A stretch of 64,000 nucleotides of DNA, from assembly GCA_963826515.1 (NCBI GenBank), contig CAWGXI010000018.1, positions 1 through 64,000 on the forward strand, given 5' to 3'. Within the stretch, counting starts at the first letter, position 1. Each line of letters starts with the position of its first letter. This DNA is from DATFVJ01 sp963826515. GTDB lineage: Bacteria > Actinomycetota > Actinomycetes > Streptosporangiales > Streptosporangiaceae. Positions 42,096 through 51,088 of this stretch are shown here, one piece after another. The position numbers and the translations under genes were made by a program. The notes below the pieces were generated by a model that saw nothing but the letters and a program-made list of their open reading frames with translations, did no database searches and was not told the origin of the DNA.

Positions 42096-42119
42096 GGCCC
42101 GGCGGGTAGCCGCCGGGCC
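42096..42119. terminator. Hairpin between convergent arsI and arsR
   Basis: GGCCCGGCGG (42096-42105) pairs perfectly with CCGCCGGGCC (42110-42119) around GTAG. It lies 24 bases after the arsI stop and before the end of the leftward arsR, so it could serve both. No U-tract. Confidence 0.7.
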
Positions 42120-42181
42120 CGTTCCTGATCCGCCTGCAGCTGGCGGCAGCGGGCGGGCCGGCGACCTAGCGGGCGGGCCGG

Positions 42182-42568
42182 CTACCTGCCTGGTGTTGAG
42201 AGCAGCGCGGCCATGCGCTCCAGCGCAGCGGGGACGAGCCAGTAGTAGACCCAGGTGCCGCGGCGTTCGGAGTCGATGATCCCGGCATCGCGCAGCACCT
42301 TCAGGTGGTGGCTGATGGTGGGCTGGGTCAGCTGGAACGCGGTGGCCAGCTCGCAGACGCACACCTCGCCGCCCTGGTGCGCGCCGATCAGCGACACCAG
42401 CCGCAGCCGGACCGGGTCGCCCAGGGCCTTGAACACCTGCGCCAGCCCGGCCGCGGCGTCCGCGCTGACCGGCTCACCGACCAGCGGGATCGCGCACGCC
42501 TCGACCACGGCCTGCAACGCGGCTGCGGGGACGAACTCGGCCACGGGCGGATCCGCCTGCTTCGACAT
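42182..42568 (-). CDS. arsR: ArsR-family arsenic repressor
   Basis: 128 residues from the ATG at 42568. VFKALGDPVRLRLVSLIGAH, QGGEVCVCELATAFQLTQPT and ISHHLKVLRDAGIIDSERRG form the winged helix, with As(III)-binding Cys70 and Cys72; Cys25 may be the third ligand. It is divergent from the aquaporin gene, so it probably controls the aquaporin-flavoprotein-pstS operon. Closely related to the repressor at 41100, suggesting duplication. Confidence 0.93.
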   Translation of the reverse strand: MSKQADPPVAEFVPAAALQAVVEACAIPLVGEPVSADAAAGLAQVFKALGDPVRLRLVSLIGAHQGGEVCVCELATAFQLTQPTISHHLKVLRDAGIIDSERRGTWVYYWLVPAALERMAALLSTPGR

Positions 42569-42714
42569 GACTCTATCTTGACGGGCATCTATCCAGCCTG
42601 GCAAGCTGACCGCATCTGCATAGACGTTTATCGATGGTGCGCAGCCGGGGAGGACGGGCAAGCGGTGGCGGGCAACGTGAGCGGCGTGATCCGCGTGACC
42701 GGCAAGGCCGCGCG
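42569..42714. promoter_or_regulatory. Divergent arsR/aquaporin intergenic region
   Basis: Contains TCTATCTTGACGGGCATCTA and CATAGACGTTTATCGATG, AT-rich relative to surroundings and similar in wording to the region at 41517-41607 (CATAGAC…TATC). Probable ArsR binding sites and promoters for both directions. Confidence 0.5.
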
Positions 42715-43509
42715 GTGAGCGAGGTGGCGCTGTGGCGGCGGCTGCTGGCCGAGCTGCTGGGCAGCGCGTTCCTCGCCGCCATCGTGGTGGGGTCGGGCAT
42801 CGCCGCGCAGCGCCTGTCCCCGGGTGCCACCGGCCTGGAACTGCTGGAGAACGCGGCCGCCACCGCCGCTGGGCTGTTCGCCATCATCCTGATGTCCGGG
42901 CCGGTCTCCGGCGCTCATTTCAACCCGGTGGTGTCCTTCGTCGATGCCGCATTCGGCGGGCTGCGCTGGCGCGGCGCCGCCGCCTATCTCCCCGCGCAGG
43001 TGGCCGGCTGCATCGGCGGCGCGATAGCGGCGAACCTGATGTTCGCCTCGGCGGCGGTCAGCATCTCCACCAAGCAGCGGGCCACGCCGGCGCATTTCCT
43101 GTCCGAGGTGATCGCCACCCTCGGCCTGGTCCTGGTGATCTTCGCGCTGGCCCGCTCCGGCCGGTCCCGGTCTGCCCCCGCGGCGGTTGGGGCGTATATC
43201 GGCGCGGCGTACTTCTTCACGTCCTCGACCAGCTTCGCCAACCCGGCCATCACCGTCGGCCGGATGTTCTCGGATACCTTCGCTGGGATCGCCCCAGCCT
43301 CGGCCCCGGCGTTCATAGCCGCCCAGGTCACCGGCGGTGCCCTCGCCGTCTTGGTGATCCGGGCTCTGTATCCCGGCGTCACCCCGGCGCAGGCCGCTGA
43401 CATCATCTTCCCCCACCACCAAGGCAGCACCGGGCCGCCGGACGGCATCGCGGCCAGCGACGGCGCCTCCCAGCCCGCCGGCCAGGTCCCCGGCCCGCAG
43501 TCCCGGTAA
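42715..43509 (+). CDS. aqpS: Aquaporin (MIP family) of the arsenic island
   Basis: 264 residues from the GTG at 42715; an upstream GTG at 42634 would add unrelated residues. Six membrane helices with both pore motifs: FNPV (69-72; NPV in place of NPA) and FANPAITVGR (175-184) with the selectivity-filter Arg. The first NPA-to-NPV change and small residues suggest a pore for neutral solutes such as As(OH)3 or methylarsenite rather than a strict water channel. An aquaporin replacing ArsB is known in Sinorhizobium (AqpS); here an ACR3 pump is also present. First gene of a rightward operon. Confidence 0.88.
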   Translation: MSEVALWRRLLAELLGSAFLAAIVVGSGIAAQRLSPGATGLELLENAAATAAGLFAIILMSGPVSGAHFNPVVSFVDAAFGGLRWRGAAAYLPAQVAGCIGGAIAANLMFASAAVSISTKQRATPAHFLSEVIATLGLVLVIFALARSGRSRSAPAAVGAYIGAAYFFTSSTSFANPAITVGRMFSDTFAGIAPASAPAFIAAQVTGGALAVLVIRALYPGVTPAQAADIIFPHHQGSTGPPDGIAASDGASQPAGQVPGPQSR

Positions 43510-43534
43510 GCCACCACAGAAACGGAAGCTAGCC

Positions 43535-44932
43535 ATGCACCTGGTCATGATCGGCGGCAGCGACGCCGGGATCAGCGCCGCGCTGCGGGCCCGCGAGCTC
43601 GACCCGGGCGCCGAGGTCAGCGTGGTCGTCGCGGACGCCTACCCGAACTTCTCGATCTGCGGCATCCCCTACTACGTCTCCGGCGAGGTGACCCACTGGC
43701 GCAACCTCGCCCACCGCACCACCGCCGACCTGGAAGCCACCGGGATGGACCTGCGGCTGGACACCACCGCGCAACGGATCGACGTGGCCGGCCGCAAGCT
43801 CCTCGTCACCGCCCCTGATCGCAATGAGGAACTAATCGCCTACGACAAGCTGGTGATCGGCACCGGCGCGGTCCCGGTCCGCCCCCCGATCACCGGCCTG
43901 ACCGGCCCCGATGCCCTCGGTCCCGGTGACGGCGTGCACCTGCTCCACTCGATGGGTGACACGTTCGCCCTGATGCGCACCCTCGAGGAAGCCACCCCGG
44001 CCACCACGGTGATCGTCGGCGCGGGCTACATCGGCCTGGAGATGGCCGACGCCATGGTCACCCGCGGCCTGCAGGTCATCCAGATGGAACAGCTGCCCGA
44101 GGTGCTGCCGACCGTCGACCCCGCCCTCGGTGCGCTGGTGCACGATCAGCTCACCGCCCATGGCGCCGAGGTCCTGACCGGCACCACCGCCCGCCAGATC
44201 ACCCGCGCTCCCGCCGGCGAGGCGGGACGGCTGCGAGTCGACGCCACCGCCGCCGACGGCAAGGCGGTGGCGCGGCTGGCGGACATGGTGCTGGTCGTCG
44301 TCGGGGTACGCCCTGACACCAGCCTGGCCGCCTCAGCTGGAGCCACGCTGGGAGCTAAAGGCGCGATCGCTGTGGACCGCGGCATGCGGACCCATCTCCC
44401 CGACGTGTACGCCGCCGGGGATTGCGTGGTCACCCATCACCGCTTGCTGGGCGAGACCTACCTGCCGCTCGGCACCACCGCCCACAAGCAAGGCCGGGTC
44501 GCCGGGGAGAACGCCCTCGGCGGCACCCGGGAATTCGCCGGCAGCCTCGGCACCCAGGTCGTGAAGATCTTCGACCAGGCCGCCGCGCGCACCGGGCTGC
44601 GCGACCACGAAGCCGCCGCAGCCGGGTACGACCCGGTCACCATCGAGTCGGAAGCCGACGACCACAAGGCCTACTACCCCGGCAGCCACCGCATCACGAT
44701 GCGGTTCACCGGCGACCGCGCCACCAGGCGGCTGCTGGGCGTGCAGCTTTTCGGGCACCGGCACGCCGAGATCGCCAAGCGGATCGACATCGCCGCCACC
44801 GCCATCTTCCACAGCATGACCGTCGACGCGGTCAGCGACCTGGACCTGTCCTACACCCCGCCGCTCGGCAGCCCCTGGGAAGCCATCCAGATGGGCGCCC
44901 AGGCCTGGCTCCGCGAAGCCAGCCAGCCCTAA
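43535..44932 (+). CDS. CoA-disulfide-reductase-like FAD oxidoreductase
   Basis: 465 residues. FAD-binding start MHLVMIGGSDAGISAALRAR, redox-type Cys42 in FSICGIPYYVSGE, YDKLVIGTGAVPVRP, NAD(P)-binding TVIVGAGYIGLEMADAMVTR, and the flavin-closing VYAAGDCVVTHHRLLG; a C-terminal dimerisation domain follows. This matches the CoADR/NADH oxidase/Npr branch with a single active Cys. It lies 25 bases after the aquaporin. It could reduce a disulfide, arsenate-related thiol or polysulfide in the arsenic response; the substrate is inferred only from position. Confidence 0.88.
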   Translation: MHLVMIGGSDAGISAALRARELDPGAEVSVVVADAYPNFSICGIPYYVSGEVTHWRNLAHRTTADLEATGMDLRLDTTAQRIDVAGRKLLVTAPDRNEELIAYDKLVIGTGAVPVRPPITGLTGPDALGPGDGVHLLHSMGDTFALMRTLEEATPATTVIVGAGYIGLEMADAMVTRGLQVIQMEQLPEVLPTVDPALGALVHDQLTAHGAEVLTGTTARQITRAPAGEAGRLRVDATAADGKAVARLADMVLVVVGVRPDTSLAASAGATLGAKGAIAVDRGMRTHLPDVYAAGDCVVTHHRLLGETYLPLGTTAHKQGRVAGENALGGTREFAGSLGTQVVKIFDQAAARTGLRDHEAAAAGYDPVTIESEADDHKAYYPGSHRITMRFTGDRATRRLLGVQLFGHRHAEIAKRIDIAATAIFHSMTVDAVSDLDLSYTPPLGSPWEAIQMGAQAWLREASQP

Positions 44933-44960
44933 CCGGCCGCACCTTCAGCAAGGGAAAATC

Positions 44961-46109
44961 ATGCCAGCCAGCGACGGACGGCATCACCACATCACTCACC
45001 GTGCACGAACCAGCACCCTCAGCGCATGTGCCGCGATCATCACGCTCGCCCTGGCCGCCTGCACGGCCACCACCGCCAGCAGCAGCGGCACCGCCTCACC
45101 AGCGCCAGCCGCCGCCGCGGCCAGCGGCCCGGCGGGGACGCTCACCGGGGCGGGCTCCACCTTCGACGCGCCCTTCTTCGACCTGGCATTCGCCAAATAC
45201 CATCAGCAACACCCGGCTGTGACAGTGAACTACTCCGCGGTGGGCAGCAGCGCGGGCATCGCGGCCTTCAGCGCCAAGCGTGCAGATTTCGGCGCTTCCG
45301 ACGTGCCCATGACCGCCAGCGAGCAAGCAGCAGCCCGCGGAGGTCCCGTCGTCCAGGTGCCCGTCGACCTGGGTGCTGAAGGGGTGGTCTACAACCTGAG
45401 CCTCCCGGCGGGCTCCCGGCTGCACCTGACTGGCCCTGTGCTCGCCCGCATCTTCCTCGGGCAGATCACCACCTGGCACGACCCGGCCATCACCGCCCTC
45501 AACCCGGGCGTCAACCTCCCGAGCGCGCGGATCTCCGTCGTCCACCGCTCCGACGGCAGCGGCACCACCTACATCTTCAGCAACTACCTCTCCAGCGTCT
45601 CCCCGGCCTGGGCGGCCAAGGTCGGCACCGGCAAGACACTCCACTGGCCGGCCGGGGAGGGAGCAGAAGGCAATGCCGGGGTGGGCGCTGCGGTATACCG
45701 CACCCCCTTCTCGATCGGATATCTCGAGCAGGCATATTCGAAAGGCTTGCTACTGCCTTTCGCCGAAATCCGCAACCAGGCCGGCCACTACGCCATCCCG
45801 TCCACCCAGTCCGTCACAGCGGCCGCCGCCCAGAAACCAGACATCACGCCGACCGACTTCTCGATCGTCAACCAGCCTGGCGCCAGCAGCTACCCCATCA
45901 GCGGATACAGCTGGGCACTCGTCTACACCCACCAGCCCAGCCAGACCACCGGGCAGGCACTCACCGCCCTCCTGGACTGGCTCACCCACGCCGGACAGGC
46001 CTACGCCGCCGCCACCCTCTACGTCCCACTGCCATCCCGGATCCAGGCGCTCGCCCGCAGCATGCTCCAGCAGGTCACCGGGCCGCAGGGGACGCACTTC
46101 CTGGGCTGA
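44961..46109 (+). CDS. pstS: Phosphate-binding lipoprotein PstS
   Basis: 382 residues. Lipobox LALAAC with Cys34, then a Ser/Ala/Pro linker. The periplasmic-binding-type fold shows AGSTFDAPFFDLAFAKYHQQ, VNYSAVGSSAGIAAFSAKRA, DFGASDVPMTASEQ, VPVDLGAEGVVYNLS, IFLGQITTWHDPAI, VVHRSDGSGTTYIFSNYLSS and PISGYSWALVYTHQ: the SGSGTT and GSSAG blocks bind phosphate oxygens. Third gene of the aquaporin operon, 28 bases after the flavoprotein, without pstC, pstA or pstB nearby. Phosphate-selective capture is a known way to exclude arsenate. A scrap of a second pstS is at 40.3 kb. Confidence 0.92.
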   Translation: MPASDGRHHHITHRARTSTLSACAAIITLALAACTATTASSSGTASPAPAAAAASGPAGTLTGAGSTFDAPFFDLAFAKYHQQHPAVTVNYSAVGSSAGIAAFSAKRADFGASDVPMTASEQAAARGGPVVQVPVDLGAEGVVYNLSLPAGSRLHLTGPVLARIFLGQITTWHDPAITALNPGVNLPSARISVVHRSDGSGTTYIFSNYLSSVSPAWAAKVGTGKTLHWPAGEGAEGNAGVGAAVYRTPFSIGYLEQAYSKGLLLPFAEIRNQAGHYAIPSTQSVTAAAAQKPDITPTDFSIVNQPGASSYPISGYSWALVYTHQPSQTTGQALTALLDWLTHAGQAYAAATLYVPLPSRIQALARSMLQQVTGPQGTHFLG

Positions 46110-46124
46110 ACGCCGCAGGCAATC

Positions 46125-46139
46125 CCGGGCCCAGCCCGG
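46125..46139. terminator. Small hairpin between convergent pstS and DUF2180
   Basis: CCGGGC-CCA-GCCCGG, 6-bp stem, 16 bases after the pstS stop. Weak; may terminate pstS. Confidence 0.35.
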
Positions 46140-46180
46140 CGCTGATCACGCTTACGGGCAGGCATGGCTCCGGCCCCTGC

Positions 46181-46417
46181 TCAGCCAGCCGACGCGTAGC
46201 TCGCGGCAGGGGCGGCGTCGCGGGCGGCCTGGCATACGCCGCAGCGGATGCTGCGCGCGGGCGGCTCGATAGCGACGACGCGGTTGATCACCATGGTGCG
46301 GGTCAGCCAGCGGGCCGTGACGTGCGCGTGGTCGTGGCAGACGGCGGCGCCGCAGTCGGTGCAGATGGCGACGGCATCGGCGTGGCCGCCAACCGCTGCA
46401 CAGTCGAAGCAGTTCAT
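46181..46417 (-). CDS. DUF2180 zinc-ribbon-like small protein
   Basis: 78 residues, start at 46417 with a strong ribosome site (AAAGGAGG) and ATGA overlap with acr3. Begins MNCFDCAAVGGHADAVAICT, then DCGAAVCHDHAHVTARWLTR and a final RCGVCQAARDA: four CxxC/CxxxC-type pairs and His residues for metal binding. DUF2180 members often accompany transport or arsenic genes in actinobacteria; function unknown. Could bind zinc or arsenite and serve as a chaperone for Acr3. Confidence 0.85.
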   Translation of the reverse strand: MNCFDCAAVGGHADAVAICTDCGAAVCHDHAHVTARWLTRTMVINRVVAIEPPARSIRCGVCQAARDAAPAASYASAG

Positions 46418-47511
46418 GGCGTTGCCTCCTTTGCGGGATAGAAGCGGCGGGCCCACAGCGCCACGTAGACCAGCGCGAGCATGACGGGCACCTCGATGAG
46501 CGGCCCCACGACGCCGGCCAGTGCCTGCCCGCTGGTCACCCCGAACACGCCGATCGCGACCGCGATCGCCAGCTCGAAGTCGTTGCTGGCCGCAGAGAAC
46601 GCCAAGGCGACGGTGCGCGGGTAGGACAGGTGGAGCCGGCGGCTGACCGCGAACCCGCCGAACCACATGATCACGAAGTAGGCCAGCAGCGGCAGCGCGA
46701 TGCGGGCCACGTCGAGCGGCTCGGAAGTGATCTTCTTGCCCTGCAGGGCGAACAGGATGACGACCGTGAACAGCAGCCCGTACAGCGCGACCGGCGCGAG
46801 CCTAGGCAGGAACTTTGCCTCATACCATTCCCGGCCCTTGGCGCGTTCGCCGATGGTGCGGGTGAGGTACCCGGCCACCAGCGGGATGCCGAGGAAGACC
46901 GCGACCGTGCCGGCGATCTCGGCGATGGACACATGCCAGCTGGTAGTCGGCAGGCCCAGCCAGCCGGGCAGCACCTGCAGGTAGAAGTAGCCAAGCACGG
47001 CGTAGAGCAGGACCTGGAAGACCGCGTTCAGCGCGACCAGCACGGTGGCCATCTCGCGGTCACCGCACGCCAGGTCGGTCCAGATCAGCACCATCGCGAT
47101 GCAGCGGGCCAGCCCGACCAAGATGACACCGGTCCGGTACGCCGGCTGATCCGCCAGCAGCAGCCAGGCCAGCGCGAACATCACCGCGGGGCCGATCACC
47201 CAGTTGAGCACCAGGGAGGCGGTCATCATCCGCCGGTCGGCGGTTATCCGCCGGATCTCGGTGTAGCGGACCTTTGCCAGCACCGGGTACATCATCAGCA
47301 GCAGCCCCAGCGCGATCGGCAGGCTGGTGCCATGGATCGCGACGGCGTTCAGCGCGCTGTTCAGGCCGGGGACGACCCGGCCCAGCAGCAGGCCGGCTAC
47401 CATCGCCGCGCCGATCCACACCGGCAGGAACCGGTCCAGCCTGGATAGCCGGGCCACCACCGGCTGCTGCCCGGCCGGGCCGGTGATCTCGCTGGTCCTC
47501 GTGTCAGTCAC
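46414..47511 (-). CDS. acr3: ACR3-family arsenite efflux pump
   Basis: 365 residues from a GTG at 47511 after GAGGGG, overlapping the arsR stop; a longer start at 47568 lies inside arsR and is less likely. Ten membrane helices. The conserved arsenite-site Cys137 is in GLARCIAMVLIW and Glu340 in VVGPLIEVPVM; FSAASNDFELAIAVAIGVFG is the family signature. Exports As(OH)3 as arsenite using the proton gradient. In a leftward arsR-acr3-DUF2180 operon with overlapping genes. Confidence 0.95.
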   Translation of the reverse strand: MTDTRTSEITGPAGQQPVVARLSRLDRFLPVWIGAAMVAGLLLGRVVPGLNSALNAVAIHGTSLPIALGLLLMMYPVLAKVRYTEIRRITADRRMMTASLVLNWVIGPAVMFALAWLLLADQPAYRTGVILVGLARCIAMVLIWTDLACGDREMATVLVALNAVFQVLLYAVLGYFYLQVLPGWLGLPTTSWHVSIAEIAGTVAVFLGIPLVAGYLTRTIGERAKGREWYEAKFLPRLAPVALYGLLFTVVILFALQGKKITSEPLDVARIALPLLAYFVIMWFGGFAVSRRLHLSYPRTVALAFSAASNDFELAIAVAIGVFGVTSGQALAGVVGPLIEVPVMLALVYVALWARRFYPAKEATP

Positions 47512-47875
47512 CGTGGCCCCCCTCGCGGTCGTCCTCGCAGGCCGGCCCGCGCCGCTCGGTGATGACACGATCGCCGGGCAGCGGCAGGCCGGTGGCGGAC
47601 GCCTGGGCCCACAACTCGGCGAACCCGCCGCTGTCGAGGCGGTAGTCGACCCACCGTCCGCGGCGGGTCGCGGTCACCAGCCCTGCGTCGCGCAATACCC
47701 GCAGGTGGTAGGACAGCAGGTTCGCCGCGACCGGCACCTGCTCGCGCAGGTCGCATACGCACCGCCCACCCTCGGCCAGCACCGCCACGATGCGCAGGCG
47801 CACCGGGTCGGCCAGCGCCGTGAAACCGCCCGTCAGCTCAACCGGGCTCGAATCAACAACCGTTGAAGTGCTCAC
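47504..47875 (-). CDS. arsR: ArsR-family repressor of the acr3 operon
   Basis: 123 residues. FTALADPVRLRIVAVLAEGG, RCVCDLREQVPVAANLLSYH, LRVLRDAGLVTATRRGRWVD: winged helix with As(III)-binding Cys39 and Cys41 (CVCDL). A third Cys near the acidic C-terminus (RRGPACEDDREGG) may be a further ligand. Promoter-proximal gene, overlapping acr3 by eight bases, so it is autoregulated with the pump. More distant from the other two intact ArsR proteins. Confidence 0.93.
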   Translation of the reverse strand: MSTSTVVDSSPVELTGGFTALADPVRLRIVAVLAEGGRCVCDLREQVPVAANLLSYHLRVLRDAGLVTATRRGRWVDYRLDSGGFAELWAQASATGLPLPGDRVITERRGPACEDDREGGHGD

Positions 47876-47984
47876 ACCACCACGGTAGGGCGGGCGTGCG
47901 CGCGGCGACCGGGCCGTTCGTCACCTTCGGCCGGGCCGACAGCCCCGACCCGCGCCGGGCGCCGCAGGACCCCGCGGCAGAGGG

Positions 47985-48564
47985 CGCCAAGCCCGGCCGT
48001 CCAAGAACGTGAAGCGGGCCCGTTCCAGGGTTCCGGGCAGTACGACGGCTACCAGGGCAACTGGGGCTACCAGCGTTCCGGCCAGTACGGCAGCGGCGAG
48101 GATCCCGTCGATCAGGGTGACCCGGCCCTCGGTCCTGAGTACGGGGTTACCCAGTGCCCGGCAGGTTCGGGCCTTACCGGCGGCCAGCGCAAACATCACC
48201 ACAGCGGTGACCGCGGTCCAGGTGATGCCCAGCGGGCGAGTGCCGCGGGTGGTAACCGGTGGCCAGCACGACAGTGGATTGCGCCAGAAGATAGATGGCC
48301 AGGACCGCGAACGCGGACCCGATCAGCAGCAGCGCCCCGCCGGCGCTGCTGGCCCGTGCCGGACAGCTCCCAGATCACCCCGGTGGACGCGCCGATCTCA
48401 ATCAGCGAGTCCAGGCCGCATCCTGCCAGCGCCACCGACCGGGCTGATATGGCCGCGATGGCCAGGACGACGATCCCGGCCACGTTCCAGCCGAGGGTCG
48501 CGTATTCGAGGGCGAGCCCGCGGTGCAGCAGGGCTTTCCGGGCCCTGTGATCCAGGACGGTCAT
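47985..48564 (-). pseudogene. Cation-efflux (CDF) transporter, broken
   Basis: Start at 48564: MTVLDHRARKALLHRGLALE, YATLGWNVAGIVVLAIAAIS, ARSVALAGCGLDSLIEIGAS, then frameshifts near 48340 and 48260. The other frame continues VMFALAAGKARTCRALGNPV, LRTEGRVTLIDGILAAAVLA before diverging at about 48010. These are helices 1-4 of a cation diffusion facilitator; the C-terminal part is gone. It closes the arsenic island. Confidence 0.75.
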
Positions 48565-48715
48565 GGCCTGAGTCTGCCAGCCCACCTGGTCCGTCCCGGG
48601 GCCGACCGTGCCTGGGTACATGGCCGCTCGGCAGATCCGGTGTACCTTCGCAACCGCCCCTGCCGAGCCTGTGATGAGCGTGCTGAGTAAGCAACAGAAC
48701 AGGTGACTCTGTGCG

Positions 48716-48875
48716 CCACTTTATCCAGGGCAGCGCGGTCGATGCCCGCGCGTTCGTAGGCGATCAGGACGTTCGTATCCAGGATCAGGCGCCTGCCCAC
48801 GGATCGTTCCCATCGTTCGAGATCAGGGCCAGCAGCTGCGATTCCTCCGGCGAAGATGTCACGGCGCAGGGTCAT
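48716..48875 (-). pseudogene. PIN-domain toxin N-terminal fragment
   Basis: Minus strand: MTLRRDIFAGGIAAAGPDLE, RWERSVGRRLILDTNVLIAY, ERAGIDRAALD, with the first catalytic Asp of a VapC-type PIN nuclease (LDTNVLIAYER). The rest is missing and the sequence diverges at ~48720. No matching antitoxin sits beside it. 48876-49072 has no gene. Confidence 0.65.
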
Positions 48876-49072
48876 GAATGCCTCCGAACGACTCCGGGCC
48901 GTGTCACCTGCGATTAACGAAGACGCTACCGGAGTCGTATAGGAGCTGATATCTCTTGCCGGTCAGCAGCGAGGAGCACCTGCGCGACTTCGCAACCTGT
49001 GGCAGCGGTAGACGTGCTGGATGTGGCGTCAGGGTGGGCTACTCACCGGCGGCCAGAGCGTGATCACGCGGA

Positions 49073-49200
49073 TGGCTTGTGGAAGTAGTGGCCTTGGTCG
49101 AGGTCGTCGATGAGCCCGGGATGCGTGGGCTGCCATCCCATCAGCTCACGGGTTAGTGCACTGGAGGCCGGGCTGTCGTCAGTCGCTGCCATCACCCTAG
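49073..49200 (-). pseudogene. SDR/epimerase C-terminal fragment
   Basis: Minus strand ends SSALTRELMGWQPTHPGLID, DLDQGHYFHKPSA, stop. This is the tail of an extended SDR (NAD-dependent epimerase-like) protein. It lies divergent to the TetR gene that follows, the usual layout for a regulator and its target, but the enzyme itself is gone. Confidence 0.65.
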
Positions 49201-49239
49201 CACGCGATGTCAGTCGCTGCCGTCACGTAGGATCGGCGC

Positions 49240-49806
49240 ATGGCGCGTTGGGAGCCGGACAGTCGGGGCAGGCTCGAGCAGGCAGCCCTTGCTCTCTACG
49301 GCGAGCGCGGGTTCGAGAACACCACCGTTGCGGAGATCGCTGCGCGCGCCGGGTTGACCGAGCGGACGTTCTTCCGGCACTTCGCGGACAAGCGCGAGGT
49401 GCTGTTCTGGGGCGGGGGCACGCTGCAGGAGGTGCTCGTGAGCACCGTCGCCGGCGCGCCTGATGCCGCCGCGCCGATCGACGCGGTCGCCGCGGCTCTC
49501 GAAGCCGCCGGCGCCCTGCTCCAGGACCGTCCCGAAAGCGCCCGGCAGCGCCAGACCGTTATCGCTGCGAACGCTGAGCTGCGGGAGCGTGAGCTGATCA
49601 AGCTCGCATCACTCGCCTCGGCGCTCGCCGGCGCGTTGCGCCGTCGTGGCGTCACAGACCCAGGCGCGCCGCTGGCCGCCGAGGCGGGAATCGCGGTCTT
49701 CAGAGTCGCGTTCGAACGCTGGATCAGCGAGAGCGGCCAGCGAGACTTGCCGCAGCTCATCCGAGAGTTGTTCGACGAGCTGAAGGCCGTAACCGCCGGC
49801 AAATGA
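49240..49806 (+). CDS. TetR-family regulator
   Basis: 188 residues, ATG at 49240. N-terminal HTH: RLEQAALALYGERGFENTTV, AEIAARAGLTERTFFRHFAD, KREVLFWGG, followed by an all-helical ligand domain. Complete. Probably once controlled the SDR gene whose tail remains upstream on the other strand; ligand unknown. Confidence 0.92.
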   Translation: MARWEPDSRGRLEQAALALYGERGFENTTVAEIAARAGLTERTFFRHFADKREVLFWGGGTLQEVLVSTVAGAPDAAAPIDAVAAALEAAGALLQDRPESARQRQTVIAANAELRERELIKLASLASALAGALRRRGVTDPGAPLAAEAGIAVFRVAFERWISESGQRDLPQLIRELFDELKAVTAGK

Positions 49807-49959
49807 TCATCGGCGCAAGGTCGAGCGCGACGTCGTGTCTGCCGGCGCAAGGTCGGCGCGACGTCGTGTCTGCCGGGCGCAGCGCCGCTCAGCTTCGTGG
49901 TGGGCGCACTCGGCTCCGGCAAGATCGCAGGCGAGGCGTACGTGCACGGGCTATGAGCC

Positions 49960-50330
49960 CGCGTGCAGGCACGGGAGAACAACCAGACTGCTTCTGGCCC
50001 GGCCGGGGTGCTTGCCGGGGTGGCTGGGACCAGTCTGCCCGGGCATCATCAGCGGTCGCGCTGGGCATACCAGCGCTCGGCCGCGCGGTGGAACGGCATG
50101 GCTCGCTCATGATCAGAGAAGCCGGAGAAGATTGCGTGGTAGGCGGCATAGAGCGGCCCGAACCCGGGAGGCTGTCGTAATCGCCGAGCATGTCCCGGAC
50201 AACGGTTCCTGGTAACCGTCGTCCATCCGTGGCGACGCGTTCGTGATCACCAAGCGGGCCACCCGGTCAGGATGCCGGCAGGCGTACACGAGGCGGCCGG
50301 TTAGCCCGGCAACCGTGCGTGATGCGCTCA
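49960..50330 (-). pseudogene. α/β-hydrolase fragment
   Basis: Minus strand: VAGLTGRLVYACRHPDRVAR, LVITNASPRMDDGYQEP, then after frameshifts GPLYAAYHAIFSGFSDHERA. It looks like the region after the nucleophile elbow of an α/β hydrolase. No start or catalytic Ser is visible. Tentative. Confidence 0.4.
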
Positions 50331-50365
50331 GCGAAACCCGGGCCGCACGGGAGAGCGACTGATGG

Positions 50366-50812
50366 TCAGGGCGCGTACTTCAGTACCAGGTCGCCGACGT
50401 GCGGGAGCGCAGCCTCGACGTGCTTGACTGCTCTGCCGCGGACAGCGCCGTACGCCTTGATGACCGTGGGCAGGCCGGAGGCCGCCGCGCGGGCGTCGGT
50501 CACCGAGAGCAGGGCCTGCGACACCTCCTCGCCGCGTTTGGCCAGGTAGTCGCCGAACTCAGAGCCGCCAGAGGTGCTGAAGTCCGCCCAGTACGGTTCA
50601 AGCTTGTCCACCAAATCCGGAAGCAGGGACTCCACCATGTGGCGGATGTGGCCCGGCAGGACGGTGTTCACCGTCTTGTAGGCGAGCTTGACCGCGGTCC
50701 CGGAGACACCCGACTTCTCCGCGACCTCGTGCTCAATCAGCGTGTAGCAGTCGGCGATCACCTTTGGCTGGGTGTCCGGTGCAAGCAGGATCTCCCGAAG
50801 CGTGGCTGCCAT
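50366..50812 (-). CDS. DUF6918-like conserved protein
   Basis: 148 residues, ATG at 50812 with ribosome site CAGGAGA. All-helical, soluble: PKVIADCYTLIEHEVAEKSG, VSGTAVKLAYKTVNTVLPGH, LLPDLVDKLEPYWADFSTSG, GSEFGDYLAKRGEEVSQALL, HVEAALPHVGDLVLKYAP. This is a family widespread in actinobacteria without a known role. No operon partners. Complete. Confidence 0.8.
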   Translation of the reverse strand: MAATLREILLAPDTQPKVIADCYTLIEHEVAEKSGVSGTAVKLAYKTVNTVLPGHIRHMVESLLPDLVDKLEPYWADFSTSGGSEFGDYLAKRGEEVSQALLSVTDARAAASGLPTVIKAYGAVRGRAVKHVEAALPHVGDLVLKYAP

Positions 50813-51088
50813 GGGTATGTTCTTCTCCTGTCGCCGGGGCGTTGCCCATTGGATCCCGCACGCATACGCAATGCGCCGTCCGTCACTAGACGGCGACCGC
50901 CCAGCTACGGTTTACCGCTTCCCGGCATGACCAGACGGCGGCCGCGCCTGCAGACCCGCACAGATCACCCACAGCCGCGGCCGGTGGCGGGCTTCGAGGG
51001 TGGCGCAGGCTTGCGTAACACGCTAGACAGGCTCTGGAGCAGGCGATAGGCAGGCTCGAGAGCGGGCGATGAGCAGGGGAGGACCCTG

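Noticed and set aside
47504..47568. Longer Acr3 start at 47568
   Set aside because: It lies inside arsR, adds residues unlike Acr3, and has no ribosome site; the GTG at 47511 with GAGGGG fits better.
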